From the NCBI RefSeq assembly GCF_003944715.1, contig NZ_RWIT01000006.1, positions 1 to 64,000 of the forward strand: DNA of 64,000 nt, in the 5' to 3' direction. Both the position numbers and the translations under genes were made by a program. The notes under the pieces are model-generated. The model saw only the letters and a list, made by a program, of their open reading frames with translations, did no database searches and had not been told where the DNA came from. This DNA is from Hymenobacter rigui (lineage in GTDB: Bacteria; Bacteroidota; Bacteroidia; Cytophagales; Hymenobacteraceae). Below are positions 37,435 through 46,224 of the stretch, piece after piece (the stretch's first letter is position 1; each line of letters opens with the position of its first letter).

Positions 37435-39564
37435 TTAGAAGAACTTCGTGCGGTTGTCCTTCACGTTGGCGTGCTGCTTGATGGCTTCGTAAATGAGGCC
37501 ATCGGCGCGGGCCGTACGCTGACCGGTGAGCTGCAGCTTGGCGGCTTTGGCATCGGCAGCCGGAGCGGGCGTAGCGGTTACGGGCTCCACAATCAGGACA
37601 CCCTGCTCACCGGCAAAGGCTTTGGACTTCTGACCGGGCTTCAGGCCGAATGCTTTACCCACAGCCACCGGCTCCGAGCCCAGACCCGGAATCATGCCCT
37701 GACCCAACACTACGTTGTCGGCCGTTTTCACTTGGGCGCCGTTGCCGTATGCCTGGGCAATCTGCTCCAGCGTAGTGCCTTTGGCAGCATTCAGCTTGCT
37801 GATGATCTGCTCGGCTTTCTGCTCGTTGCGTACCAGGGCAGTTACTTCAGGCTTCACGCTGGCCACGTCGGCGGTGCCTTTGGCCCGCTCGCCGGTCAGT
37901 ACGGCAATTACATACTGGTCACCAATCTCAAATACCGGCGACACATCACCCACTTTCGTAGTGGATCCGCCCTCGGGGTTTACGCCGTAGGCCCAGCGCA
38001 CCAGCTGGCGGGCACCCTGCAGGCTGTTCACGGCCTGGTCGCCGCGGCCGAGGCCTTTAGCTTCGGCTTTCTGCAGGCTCTTATCCTTGGCTACAGCGGC
38101 CCGGAACGAGGCCAGATCGGTGGCTTCGCCTTTCAGCTGCTGGGCTTTGTTGTAGGCGGCGTCACGCGTCACGTCGGTCGGCTGGATGCTTTTCTGCACG
38201 GTAGCCACCTGATAGGTCTGCGCCGTTTTGGGGGCCGTAATCTTCACGATGTGGTAGCCGAACGAAGTCTTCACCAGGTTGGGCAGCAGACCCGCCGAGG
38301 TAGCACCGAATACGGCCTTTTCGAACTCGGGTACCATACGGCCCTGCTGGAACCAGCCCAGGTCGCCGCCGGTGGCGGTGGTACCGTCGGTACCGTACTG
38401 GCGGGCCATATCAGCAAAGTTGGCACCGGCCTTGATCTTGTTCAGCACCTCGGTAGCCTTGGCTTTGGCCGCGGCATCGGCTTCCGGCGTAGTGCCATCG
38501 GCTTTGATGAGGATGTGGCTGGCGCGGGCGGCAGCCTGAGCACCCGCTTTTTCGGCGGTTACCTTGTAGAGCGAGTAAGTGCCGTTTTCGGCGTAGGGGC
38601 CGTACACTTTGCCTACCTGCAGGGGCAGCTGGGCGCGCAGCTTCTCGGGCATATCGGCCGGCGAGAGGTAAGCGGGGCGGGTGGGGTTGTCGGAGTTCAG
38701 CTTCACGAAAGCCGAATCAACGGGGGCTGTGGCAAACTGGGTAGCCAGTTCATCCACAGTTTTGCGAATGGCCGTGCTGTCGTCGACGGAGGCCGTCACC
38801 GGAATGCTCACGTACTCGATGCTGCGGCCATCTTCCACTTTGTAGCGGCCTTTGTTCTTGTCAATATAGGCCTGCAGCTGGTCGTTGGTCACCTTCACGC
38901 TTGAGTCGGACAACGTGAAATAGGGCACAAACAGGTAGCGCAGGTTTACCTGAGCCGACTGGCTTTCAGCGTAGCGCTTGGCTTCGGCCGAGGTTACGTA
39001 GGTGCTCAGCTTCAGCAGGTTGTTATACTTGATACCCAGGCGCTCGGGGCGCAGGTTGGCTTCGAAGTTGGCAAAGGCCAGCTGGGCCTGCGGATCCTGC
39101 TTATCGAGGTTGCGCAGGTATTCTTTCACCTTCAGCACATCGAACTGGCCGGTTTTCGGATCAGTAAAGGCCTGCCGGATGCTGGGGTGAATGTTCACGC
39201 CCTGCACCATATCAGTCAGCTCTTCGTCCGAAACCTTCAGACCCAGCTTATCGAATTCCTTCTGAAAGGCAATGCGGTAGAGCGTCTGGTTCCAGGCCTG
39301 GTCGCGCAGGTAGCCCAGGGCCTGATCATCGGGCTGGCGCTGCTGCTGCTGAATGAAGGCCTGCTTGGCCTGCTCCAGGGTGTTCTCAAAATCTGCGTAC
39401 TCCACCTTTTCGCCGGCTACTTCGCCTACCGACGTATCGTTCTTGCTGAAGAAGCTATTCCGGCCATACAGGAAGTCACCTCCCAGCATGAAGAGCAGCA
39501 GGCCGATGATGATGGCCCCGACTGCCCAGCCCGATTTTTCTCGAATCGTGTTGATTAATGCCAT
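37435..39564 (-). CDS. PpiD/SurA-like peptidyl-prolyl isomerase (SurA_N and rotamase domains)
   Basis: 709 residues. The N-terminal membrane anchor (about 12-32, AVGAIIIGLLLFMLGGDF) is followed by a SurA_N-like helical domain (about 40-240), a parvulin rotamase domain (about 345-445: ASHILIKADG, ARQYGTDGTTATGGDLGWF, FGYHIVKI) and a C-terminal helical region. The anchor-plus-parvulin layout is that of PpiD. It assists folding of outer-membrane and secreted proteins. Downstream end is marked by a terminator. Confidence 0.9.
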   Translation of the reverse strand: MALINTIREKSGWAVGAIIIGLLLFMLGGDFLYGRNSFFSKNDTSVGEVAGEKVEYADFENTLEQAKQAFIQQQQRQPDDQALGYLRDQAWNQTLYRIAFQKEFDKLGLKVSDEELTDMVQGVNIHPSIRQAFTDPKTGQFDVLKVKEYLRNLDKQDPQAQLAFANFEANLRPERLGIKYNNLLKLSTYVTSAEAKRYAESQSAQVNLRYLFVPYFTLSDSSVKVTNDQLQAYIDKNKGRYKVEDGRSIEYVSIPVTASVDDSTAIRKTVDELATQFATAPVDSAFVKLNSDNPTRPAYLSPADMPEKLRAQLPLQVGKVYGPYAENGTYSLYKVTAEKAGAQAAARASHILIKADGTTPEADAAAKAKATEVLNKIKAGANFADMARQYGTDGTTATGGDLGWFQQGRMVPEFEKAVFGATSAGLLPNLVKTSFGYHIVKITAPKTAQTYQVATVQKSIQPTDVTRDAAYNKAQQLKGEATDLASFRAAVAKDKSLQKAEAKGLGRGDQAVNSLQGARQLVRWAYGVNPEGGSTTKVGDVSPVFEIGDQYVIAVLTGERAKGTADVASVKPEVTALVRNEQKAEQIISKLNAAKGTTLEQIAQAYGNGAQVKTADNVVLGQGMIPGLGSEPVAVGKAFGLKPGQKSKAFAGEQGVLIVEPVTATPAPAADAKAAKLQLTGQRTARADGLIYEAIKQHANVKDNRTKFF

Positions 39565-39729
39565 TTACTTGAAAAAAAGCGCAGTAAGAAAAGGTGAATG
39601 AGGCGCAAAATAACCAAAAAAGATGGTCATTAGGTAATATAGAACTGACTGACTGAGGAATCGGGCACCGGACTGGGCCAGGCTGGTAAGGCAAGCGCGC
39701 TGTTTCCATCCTTCTGCCTTCTAAAAGCT

Positions 39730-39767
39730 CAGAGCCCCTACTGCATCCATTCGCAGTAAGGGCTCTG
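39730..39767 (-). terminator. Terminator of the coaX-OMP-lptC operon
   Basis: A 15-bp stem (39730-39744 with 39753-39767, one mismatch) has an 8-base loop, about 57 bases past the last gene's stop. Confidence 0.75.
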
Positions 39768-39823
39768 TACCAGCAGTTTCAAGAAGGAGCCAGCACCGAC
39801 GCCGCCTTGCCAACTTCCACAGC

Positions 39824-40087
39824 TTATTTCTTCTTTTTCGGCTTTTTTGCCGTGCCAAGTGCTGCCTTGCGAGCGGCTTCCGCCTCGGCGGCCGCAACTT
39901 TGTCGCGCTGGCGCAGGTAGCGCAGCCCGATTACCAGGCCGAACGACAGCATGTACAGCCAGTAGTTGGCGTACAGGCCTTCCATCTTGCCAATGGCCAG
40001 GGTGCGGTACGTGGCCACCACAAACGTGAAAACGCTCAGTACAAACAGGATGGTGCGGCTAATGCCTGGGTCCCAAAAACGCTTCAT
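39824..40087 (-). CDS. Small two-helix membrane protein with Lys-rich tail
   Basis: 87 residues with two membrane segments (about 9-29 and 38-57) and a highly charged Lys/Ala C-terminal tail ending PKKKKK-like. The start lies 6 bases after the lptC stop, so it is the last gene of that operon. Function unknown; an accessory role in LPS export is possible from context. Confidence 0.7.
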   Translation of the reverse strand: MKRFWDPGISRTILFVLSVFTFVVATYRTLAIGKMEGLYANYWLYMLSFGLVIGLRYLRQRDKVAAAEAEAARKAALGTAKKPKKKK

Positions 40088-40093
40088 AAACAG

Positions 40094-40687
40094 TTATTTC
40101 CGAGTAGAGGCGGTGGGCGCCGCCGTAGGCGCATTCTGCAGGGTGAAAATGCCGGTGGGTGTGAGGATGCGGTAGCGCGAGAAATCCTGGTTGGCCGTAA
40201 GGCCCCGGCCCGTAAGCACCTCCGTGGGAGTAGTCACCCGGATTTCAGTTTGCTCCTGGGTGTAGATGATGGCCTTCATCTTGTCATAGAAAGCTTCCTC
40301 GGTGTTCATACGCTGCTGCTTGGGCACGTTGGCGACGCGCACGTCACCGCGCATGGTATAGAGGTTTTTGGCTTTCTCGAACTTACCGTAGTGCCCGTCA
40401 ATGGTGTTGACTACCTCTTCCCCCTTTTCATCCAGAAAAGTGAGCTTCACCCCTTTTGGAAAAATCTGGTCTCCATTCTCGAAATCCTGCTCCAGCGGTG
40501 CCGACAGCCGGATGCGGAGCTTGGCCGAGTCGCTGACCAGCATCAGCACATTTTCCGTTTCGATGATGGGGCCTTTGTAGTCTACCTGCTTCACCGGGGC
40601 CTCATCGCTTTTCTCGCGGCAGCCCACGGCCAACAGCAGTACTGCCGACAGCAACACGGGCGCAGGTTTCAGAAAAGCAGGTAGCAT
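40094..40687 (-). CDS. lptC: LPS export system protein LptC
   Basis: 197 residues starting MLPAFLKPAP, with an N-terminal hydrophobic anchor and a lipobox-like AVGC near 22. The beta-jellyroll patterns DSAKLRIRLSAPLEQDF, PKGVKLTFLDEKGEEVNTI-type strands and KNLYTMRGDVRV match LptC (PF06835). It passes LPS from LptBFG to LptA. Ten bases separate it from the upstream OMP gene. Confidence 0.88.
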   Translation of the reverse strand: MLPAFLKPAPVLLSAVLLLAVGCREKSDEAPVKQVDYKGPIIETENVLMLVSDSAKLRIRLSAPLEQDFENGDQIFPKGVKLTFLDEKGEEVVNTIDGHYGKFEKAKNLYTMRGDVRVANVPKQQRMNTEEAFYDKMKAIIYTQEQTEIRVTTPTEVLTGRGLTANQDFSRYRILTPTGIFTLQNAPTAAPTASTRK

Positions 40688-40697
40688 GGCCACGGCT

Positions 40698-42050
40698 CTA
40701 TTCAATGCGGCGCTTGATAAACCACCGGTTGTTCAGGGTCACGCCCAGTTGCATCCGGATGTAGTCTTCCTTCACGTTGCGCTCTGTGGTACCATCGGAA
40801 TTCCGCAGTACGTCGGTGTTGCCGCGCTGTCCATAGGTGAAGCCCAGGCTGACCACGGTAGCATCGAGCGGAGTGGCGGTGGGCAGCGGCAGGGCGAAGC
40901 CCCAGCTCACCGACCGGTCGTAGAGGGTATTGCCGCCGGGGCGGTAGGGCAGTTGCGTTACGTTAATGCCAGCCCGGTAGGTTACCCGTTTGAAGTAATT
41001 CTCTACCGATGTGGCGTCGGGCGTCAGCTCACCGCCAACGCCGAAGCGGTAGGTGTCGCTGAGCGCAATGCCCGATGAGCCACCTTGCTCCCCGAATGCC
41101 CGGAACTGGGACCATTCCTGGCGGGCGCCTTCTGCACTCAGGCTCCAGCTGCGGTTATTATCGAGGCTGATGCCAATCTGCGTAAGTGCCGGTACGCGGG
41201 CCTTGCCTTTGGTATCGGTTTCCACGGCCGTTGAGCCAATGCGGATGCTGTTATAGTCCTCACGCAGCAGGCTGATGCTGCGTGTGCCGTTCAGGTTGGA
41301 GCGGAAGCTGTACGTCCCCCCGATGTTATAGCTCAGTTTCTCTTTAATCTGGCCCCGGTAGTGCAGCCCCGTGCGGAACGCAAAATCTGAATAGCGGACG
41401 TGCTGCTGGTAAATATCCCGGTTCGACAGGTCCAGTGCCAGCGTGGGGGTACTGATGCGCGTACTGGCCTCTTGGTCGATGCTGCCGAACACGTAGCCCG
41501 CCGAAACCCCAGCCGTCAGGCCTTTGGCTACGCGTACCGCGTGGCTCATGTAGGCTTCGGCCAGGCCCCCGGAACCAGTATAGCGTTTTTCTACCTGCGA
41601 AGTCGGGTCGCCCTGAATGGTATTGTCCAGCGTCTTGGATTCATAGTCCACCGTGCTGTAAGGCTTCAAACCAATGGCACTGGCCCAACGGCGGTTAATG
41701 GGCACCGCCAAAGCCAGGTACCCCAGGGTAGCCGAGCCGGTACGCTGGCTGCTTACCGTATTGCGCAGGGTTTTGAACTGGCCGGTAAACCCCGCCTCAA
41801 ACGTAGTGCGGTTGGTATAGTACACCAGAGCGGGGTTCAGCTCATTCACGTTCACGCTGTTGGGCGCTGCTACCCCGATACCTCCCATGCCCATCTGCCG
41901 GACGCCGCCCGCGTTCAGACTGGCGTCGCCCAGGCCCAGGCGGGAATAAGGCGAGTTGCCGAGGCCCTGGCCCAGTACAGCCGGTGCGGCTGCCAGCAGC
42001 CCCAGCAGCGAAAGACCACCGGCGAGGCCGGCGAAGTTAGGTTGAGACAT
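40698..42050 (-). CDS. Outer-membrane beta-barrel protein (FadL/PorV-like)
   Basis: 450 residues with a signal peptide (cleavage near ALAQ-like APAVLGQ). The mature start QGLGNSPYSRLGLGD and NPALVYYTNRTTFEAG are typical of Bacteroidota OM transport-barrel proteins. The C-terminal half has alternating amphipathic strands. It lies between coaX (14-base overlap) and lptC in one operon. Exact substrate unknown. Confidence 0.82.
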   Translation of the reverse strand: MSQPNFAGLAGGLSLLGLLAAAPAVLGQGLGNSPYSRLGLGDASLNAGGVRQMGMGGIGVAAPNSVNVNELNPALVYYTNRTTFEAGFTGQFKTLRNTVSSQRTGSATLGYLALAVPINRRWASAIGLKPYSTVDYESKTLDNTIQGDPTSQVEKRYTGSGGLAEAYMSHAVRVAKGLTAGVSAGYVFGSIDQEASTRISTPTLALDLSNRDIYQQHVRYSDFAFRTGLHYRGQIKEKLSYNIGGTYSFRSNLNGTRSISLLREDYNSIRIGSTAVETDTKGKARVPALTQIGISLDNNRSWSLSAEGARQEWSQFRAFGEQGGSSGIALSDTYRFGVGGELTPDATSVENYFKRVTYRAGINVTQLPYRPGGNTLYDRSVSWGFALPLPTATPLDATVVSLGFTYGQRGNTDVLRNSDGTTERNVKEDYIRMQLGVTLNNRWFIKRRIE

Positions 42051-42780
42051 GGTGTACTAAAATTCGGTGGAGCCCAAATAGCACGAGCTCCGGAACAACA
42101 AAGATAGGCCGTTTCAGCCGGGTGCGGAAAAATGGCGCGTCGCCGCCGGCCAGCACTACGGCCAGCTGCGGAAATCGGGCCTCGTACTCAGCCAGCATTC
42201 CGCTGACTTCCGCAGCGGCCCCGTTCAGCACTCCGCTCCGGATGGCCGCCTGGGTATCGTCACCGGTCAGCGGCACCGGCGCGGCTACATCGGCGGGTTG
42301 GTCGATGAGAGGCAGCCGACCAGTAAACGTGTGCAGGGCCTTAAATCGCATGGCCAGGCCCGGCGCAATACTGCCTCCCCGGAACTCCCCCGCCGCCGAT
42401 ACGAAGTCGCACTTGATGGCCGTACCCGCATCCACAATTACCACCGGCCGTCCTGGCAACAGCCAGGCCGCTCCCACTGCCGCCGCCAGCCGGTCGGCAC
42501 CCAGCGTGTGCGGGGTGGCGTAGGCATTGCGGATAGGCAGTACGGTAGTCGCCGGCGCAAATTCCAGCACCGTACCGGGTATTACCCGCCGTAGCTCCTC
42601 CGCCCAGGTGGTAGTGGGCTCTGCCACGGAAGCCAGTATCACGTGTTCGGGCTGCAGCCGCTGCACCGCTGCCCGCACTTGCGCGGCCGTTTGGCCGGTA
42701 GCCGATTCCACCAGCGCATTCGCCTCGAAACAGCCGTATTTCACGGCCGTGTTGCCAATATCGAGAGCCAGAGTACGCAA
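42037..42780 (-). CDS. coaX: Type III pantothenate kinase
   Basis: 247 residues from a TTG start at 42780, chosen because the family N-terminus begins just before the phosphate loop LALDIGNTAVKYG. Further motifs are GADRLAA, VIVDAGTAIKCDFV, GGSIAPGL and LAGGDA. It phosphorylates pantothenate in CoA synthesis, continuing the panC/panD pathway seen at 18 kb. Its 3' end overlaps the OMP gene. Confidence 0.9.
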   Translation of the reverse strand: MRTLALDIGNTAVKYGCFEANALVESATGQTAAQVRAAVQRLQPEHVILASVAEPTTTWAEELRRVIPGTVLEFAPATTVLPIRNAYATPHTLGADRLAAAVGAAWLLPGRPVVIVDAGTAIKCDFVSAAGEFRGGSIAPGLAMRFKALHTFTGRLPLIDQPADVAAPVPLTGDDTQAAIRSGVLNGAAAEVSGMLAEYEARFPQLAVVLAGGDAPFFRTRLKRPIFVVPELVLFGLHRILVHHVST

Positions 42781-42856
42781 GCAGTGAAACGCGGTAAGGG
42801 GAAGATATTGAGTAGGGCTGCCGGTAGCCTTTCGGGCCGCTGGCAGTGGGCACAAA

Positions 42857-42942
42857 AATGGTGAAGCTGTGTAATGCGAAGCTACTGGCTGGAAGGTTTT
42901 ATCACTTCCGGCCCAGCTTCGCCCTTGCACAACTTCACCATC
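42857..42942. repeat. GTGA-type inverted repeat upstream of coaX
   Basis: ATGGTGAAGCTGTG (from 42858) and the AACTTCACCAT right arm (to 42941), with nested GCGAAGCT/AGCTTCGC, form an imperfect hairpin of the same style as elements A and B at 24 kb. Confidence 0.5.
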
Positions 42943-42974
42943 AAGAGTCGGCTACGCAACGGGCGGTTGCGTGC

Positions 42975-44771
42975 TTACATGAAATACTTCAGACGGATAA
43001 CTTCTTTTTCTGTCAGGAAGCGCCACTTGCCACGGGGCAGGTCTTTTTTGGTCAGGCCTGCGTACTGCACCCGGTCCAGAGTCACTACATCATAGCCCAG
43101 GTGCTCAAAGATGCGACGCACGATGCGGTTTCGACCAATGTGGATTTCCACGCCCACAAAGTGCGGGTTGCCAGCTACCACGGCTACGTCATCTACCTCC
43201 GCTTTGCCGTCTTCCAGCGTCAGACCATCCGCAATCTGGGCTAGGTGCTCAGGCGTCAGCGGCTTATCCAGCTCTACCTGGTAGATTTTCTTGTTGCGGT
43301 GCGACGGGTGCGAGAGTTTTTGCGCCACTTCCCCGTCGTTGGTGAAGAGCAGCAGCCCGGTCGTGTTGCGGTCCAGGCGGCCTACGGGGAATACCCGCTC
43401 TTTCGAAGCTCCCTTAATCAGCTCCATTACCGTACGGCGGCCTTCGGGATCCTCGGTGGTGGTGAGGTAGTCCTTGGGTTTGTTCAGCAGCACGTACACC
43501 TGCTTCTCGCGGTTGAGGTTGGTTTTGCCGTACTGCACGGTATCCGAGGGCTGCACTTTGTAGCCCATTTCCGTCACCACTTGCCCGTTCACCTTAATTT
43601 CCCCGGCCGCAATCAGCGAATCGGCTTCCCGACGTGAACAGATGCCCGCGTTGGCAATGTAGCGGTTCAGGCGCACCTCACCGGTATTCACATCGTCCTC
43701 TTCACGACGACGCTTGTTGCCCCGGTTTTTGTCTTCCTCGTAGTGCTTGAGGTTTTTGTACTCGGGAGCTTCCCCAGCCACTTCTCCGTACTTGCGCTTA
43801 CCGGCCTGGTTGGCATTCGGCGTCTGCGGGCCCCGACCTACATATTCGTCGTGGGCACGTTTGGGCCGCTCTTCAAACGAGCGGGTGTCGCGGCGCTCAG
43901 TGCCCCGTGGGCTCTCAAAGCGCCGGTCTTTCTCGAAGGAGCGGCCTTCGCGCTTGTCCCCGAACGAGCCGGGCCGGCTGGTCCGTTTCTCGCCAGATGC
44001 GCCGCCACCAAATCCCTGTGGCTTGCGGTTGCCGAAGTCCCGGCGCTCTGAACCGAAGCCGTCCTCGCGGCTGGCTGGCCGCTCCCGGCGGTCCTCCCCT
44101 TCAAAACGGGCCGGACGCTCATTCTCCAGATCAGTTGGCCGACCCCGGAAATCGAATGGGCGGGCCGGGCGTACTTCCCGGTCACCTGTAAAGGAACTAC
44201 GTGTAGGACGTTCCTCCGTATCCCGCGGGCGGAATGCTTCCGGACGGGCGGCCTGCTCCTCGGGGGTTGGATTTTGTTTTACGAATTTCCGGTTCCGCTC
44301 CCCGGGCAGGCCACGGGGCACGGCGGGCTTGCCCTCCTGGCGGTATGGCTGGCCCTGCCAGGTCTGGCGGGGTTCAAAGCTGCGAATCGGACGCTCCTCG
44401 CGGCTGCCTTCGGTTGAGCGGCGCGAATCATCGCCACCACGGTACGAGCGACTGTCACGGTTGCCACCGCCAGTGGGCGCACCAAACTTCCGGGAGCCGC
44501 CGAAGCTGCCGCTGTTGCCAAATTTCTTGGGGCCGCCGAAGCTGCCGCCACCCGAGCGCCCGAACGACGAACGGTCGTTGCCGCCGCCGCGGGTATTGTC
44601 CCGGTCGGAGCGCTGCCCAAAGCGAGGCGCATCACCCGAAGAGCGTTCAGTACGCTCCTGGCCCGGCTGAATGAATTTGCGGAATCCATCGGTGTTGCCG
44701 GAAGGCCGACCGGAACCAGTGGAGCGGCCCTTGCGGCCGGGCGCATCGCCGGAAAAATGTTTCTTACCCAT
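42975..44771 (-). CDS. rluB: 23S rRNA pseudouridine synthase (RluB-like) with long disordered N-terminus
   Basis: 598 residues. The S4 domain begins at about 366 (VRLNRYIANAGICSRREAD) and the pseudouridine synthase domain follows, with the catalytic Asp in GRLDRNTTG near 465. The first 365 residues are low-complexity and rich in Gly, Arg, Ser, Asp and Glu (repeated RPxxFxxx and ERRD-like units), much longer than in E. coli RluB. This arginine/glycine-rich arm probably binds RNA or the ribosome. The start is the only plausible ATG. Confidence 0.9.
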   Translation of the reverse strand: MGKKHFSGDAPGRKGRSTGSGRPSGNTDGFRKFIQPGQERTERSSGDAPRFGQRSDRDNTRGGGNDRSSFGRSGGGSFGGPKKFGNSGSFGGSRKFGAPTGGGNRDSRSYRGGDDSRRSTEGSREERPIRSFEPRQTWQGQPYRQEGKPAVPRGLPGERNRKFVKQNPTPEEQAARPEAFRPRDTEERPTRSSFTGDREVRPARPFDFRGRPTDLENERPARFEGEDRRERPASREDGFGSERRDFGNRKPQGFGGGASGEKRTSRPGSFGDKREGRSFEKDRRFESPRGTERRDTRSFEERPKRAHDEYVGRGPQTPNANQAGKRKYGEVAGEAPEYKNLKHYEEDKNRGNKRRREEDDVNTGEVRLNRYIANAGICSRREADSLIAAGEIKVNGQVVTEMGYKVQPSDTVQYGKTNLNREKQVYVLLNKPKDYLTTTEDPEGRRTVMELIKGASKERVFPVGRLDRNTTGLLLFTNDGEVAQKLSHPSHRNKKIYQVELDKPLTPEHLAQIADGLTLEDGKAEVDDVAVVAGNPHFVGVEIHIGRNRIVRRIFEHLGYDVVTLDRVQYAGLTKKDLPRGKWRFLTEKEVIRLKYFM

Positions 44772-44860
44772 GGTGGTAGAAGCGTAAGTACCGTATCGCT
44801 ACGGGAATGTGGATAATCAGAAAAAGTGGAAACCGGCTAACGCCGGGTCTCCGAAAACAG

Positions 44861-44919
44861 TGCCCGGACTTGCCGCCCGGTCTCGTATTATCTACGAAAG
44901 CAGGCAGCAAGTCCGGGCA
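44861..44919 (-). terminator. Terminator of the DksA-like gene
   Basis: A 17-bp stem (44861-44877 with 44903-44919, one mismatch) is followed by TGTTTTC on the minus strand. Confidence 0.75.
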
Positions 44920-44939
44920 GTACATTAAGCCGACGACTA

Positions 44940-45323
44940 TTAGTCGCGGCGGGCCATTTTGGCTTCGATGGAATGCTGCGTGTGGGGTACTGCACGCAAG
45001 CGTTCTTTCGGAATCAGCTTACCCGTGCCGATGCACACCCCGTACGTACCATTTTTGATACGGATAAGGGCATTCTCGAGCTGCTGGATAAACTTCATCT
45101 GGCGGGAGGCCAGCTGGTTCAGGCTTTCCTTCTCGGCCGTGTCGGCACCATCTTCCAGCACCTTCGACGAAGAAGCCGTGTTATCGGTACCCGAGTCGTT
45201 TTTACGGCTCAGCGTCTCTTTGATGAACGCTACTTCCTTGCGGGCGGCCGTGAGCTTCTCCTGAATAATTTGCTCAAACTCGGCCAGTTCTTCCCTGGAA
45301 TAGCGTAAGGGTGCTTCACTCAT
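44940..45323 (-). CDS. TraR/DksA-family protein lacking a complete zinc finger
   Basis: 127 residues starting MSEAPLRYSREELAEFEQII. A coiled-coil region (about 8-80) precedes the C-terminal GTYGVCIGTGKLIPKERLRAVPHTQHSIEAK. Only one of the four zinc-ligand Cys positions is kept, as is typical of Bacteroidota relatives. RNA-polymerase secondary-channel binding in the stringent response is inferred from the family. Confidence 0.88.
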   Translation of the reverse strand: MSEAPLRYSREELAEFEQIIQEKLTAARKEVAFIKETLSRKNDSGTDNTASSSKVLEDGADTAEKESLNQLASRQMKFIQQLENALIRIKNGTYGVCIGTGKLIPKERLRAVPHTQHSIEAKMARRD

Positions 45324-45605
45324 GTCGTTGCAGGAAGATGTTGTGTAAAAATGATTACTGCCTAGACGGTCTGCAGCGGTTACCACGCTAACGCCGGTAG
45401 TTACGCCCAACAGAAGCCCGTGCTAATAAGTTTACCTTTTGCACCCGGCCCTAGTAGTGGGAGTACCCGGCTTTAGCAAAGGCATTCGTCAGCCAGACGT
45501 TTTCCGGCCGCAAAGCTACGGTTTTGTCCGCTAATCAGCACGATACCTCACCTTAGCCAGTTGCCGCAAATTTGTTTCTACCGCACCTCAGCTGTGGTGG
45601 ATTGC

Positions 45606-46082
45606 TTAGAAGCCCAGCATGTGTATGGCTGCCATGGCTCCTTCTACCCCTTTGTTGCCGTGCTTGCCGCCCGCCCGATCCCAGGCCTGCTCCAGCGTAT
45701 TGGTGGTTACGAGCCCGAAGATGACGGGCTTGTTGAACTTGAGTCCTACGTTGGTGATGCCACTAGCCACCGCGTGGCAGATGTAGTCATCGTGCTTGGT
45801 TTCTCCTTTGATAACTACTCCCAGGCAGATTACCGCGTCTATTTCCTCATGCTGGGCCAGCAGTTGAGCTCCCAGCGTCAGCTCGAAGCTACCGGGCACC
45901 GTGTTGCGGAAGATGTTCTCCGGCTTGGCACCATGTTTCAGCAGTGTGTCGTAGGCACCCTGCGCCAGCGTATCGGTAATCTCACGGTTCCACTCAGCCA
46001 CCACCAAGCCAAAGCGCTTGTCGCTGATATCAATAAAGTGGTCAGAAGTATAGTCGCTCAGGTTTTTGAGAGAAGTTGCCAT
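45606..46082 (-). CDS. ribH: 6,7-dimethyl-8-ribityllumazine synthase
   Basis: 158 residues. Motifs: VVAEWNREIT, VPGSFELTLGAQLL, GVVIKGETKHDDYICHAV (the His proton donor) and FGLVTTNTLEQA. It condenses 5-amino-6-ribitylaminouracil with dihydroxybutanone phosphate in riboflavin synthesis. A minus-strand -7 box lies at 46133-46140. Confidence 0.96.
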   Translation of the reverse strand: MATSLKNLSDYTSDHFIDISDKRFGLVVAEWNREITDTLAQGAYDTLLKHGAKPENIFRNTVPGSFELTLGAQLLAQHEEIDAVICLGVVIKGETKHDDYICHAVASGITNVGLKFNKPVIFGLVTTNTLEQAWDRAGGKHGNKGVEGAMAAIHMLGF

Positions 46083-46132
46083 GAACCGCAGAAGTTATGC
46101 GCGTGAAGAAATGCCGGCATCATGCCGCCCGG

Positions 46133-46140
46133 CAAAGATA
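46133..46140 (-). promoter_or_regulatory. -7 box for ribH
   Basis: Minus-strand TATCTTTG, about 50 bases upstream of the ribH ATG. No FMN-riboswitch-like structure is apparent in the short leader. Confidence 0.5.
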
Positions 46141-46172
46141 GAACACCAACGCTTGCAGCCCGCGCCATACCA

Positions 46173-46200
46173 AAAGAGGCGACCCGCGGGCCGCCTCTTT
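46173..46200 (-). terminator. Terminator of the TPR gene
   Basis: A 9-bp stem AAAGAGGCG/CGCCTCTTT, with further GC pairing inside, lies 24 bases past the stop. Confidence 0.8.
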
Positions 46201-46224
46201 CAGATCATATACCTCTGGCTATAC

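Noticed and set aside
37471..38904. A 477-codon open frame antisense to the PPIase gene
   Set aside because: It lies wholly within the PPIase gene on the opposite strand and has no family resemblance.
42781..42930. An upstream extension of coaX (50 codons)
   Set aside because: The phosphate-binding loop begins right after the TTG at 42780, and the extension covers the GTGA inverted repeat.
44808..44816. A replication origin at the single DnaA-box match
   Set aside because: There is one 9-mer only, with no box cluster, no AT-rich unwinding element and no dnaA or dnaN nearby.
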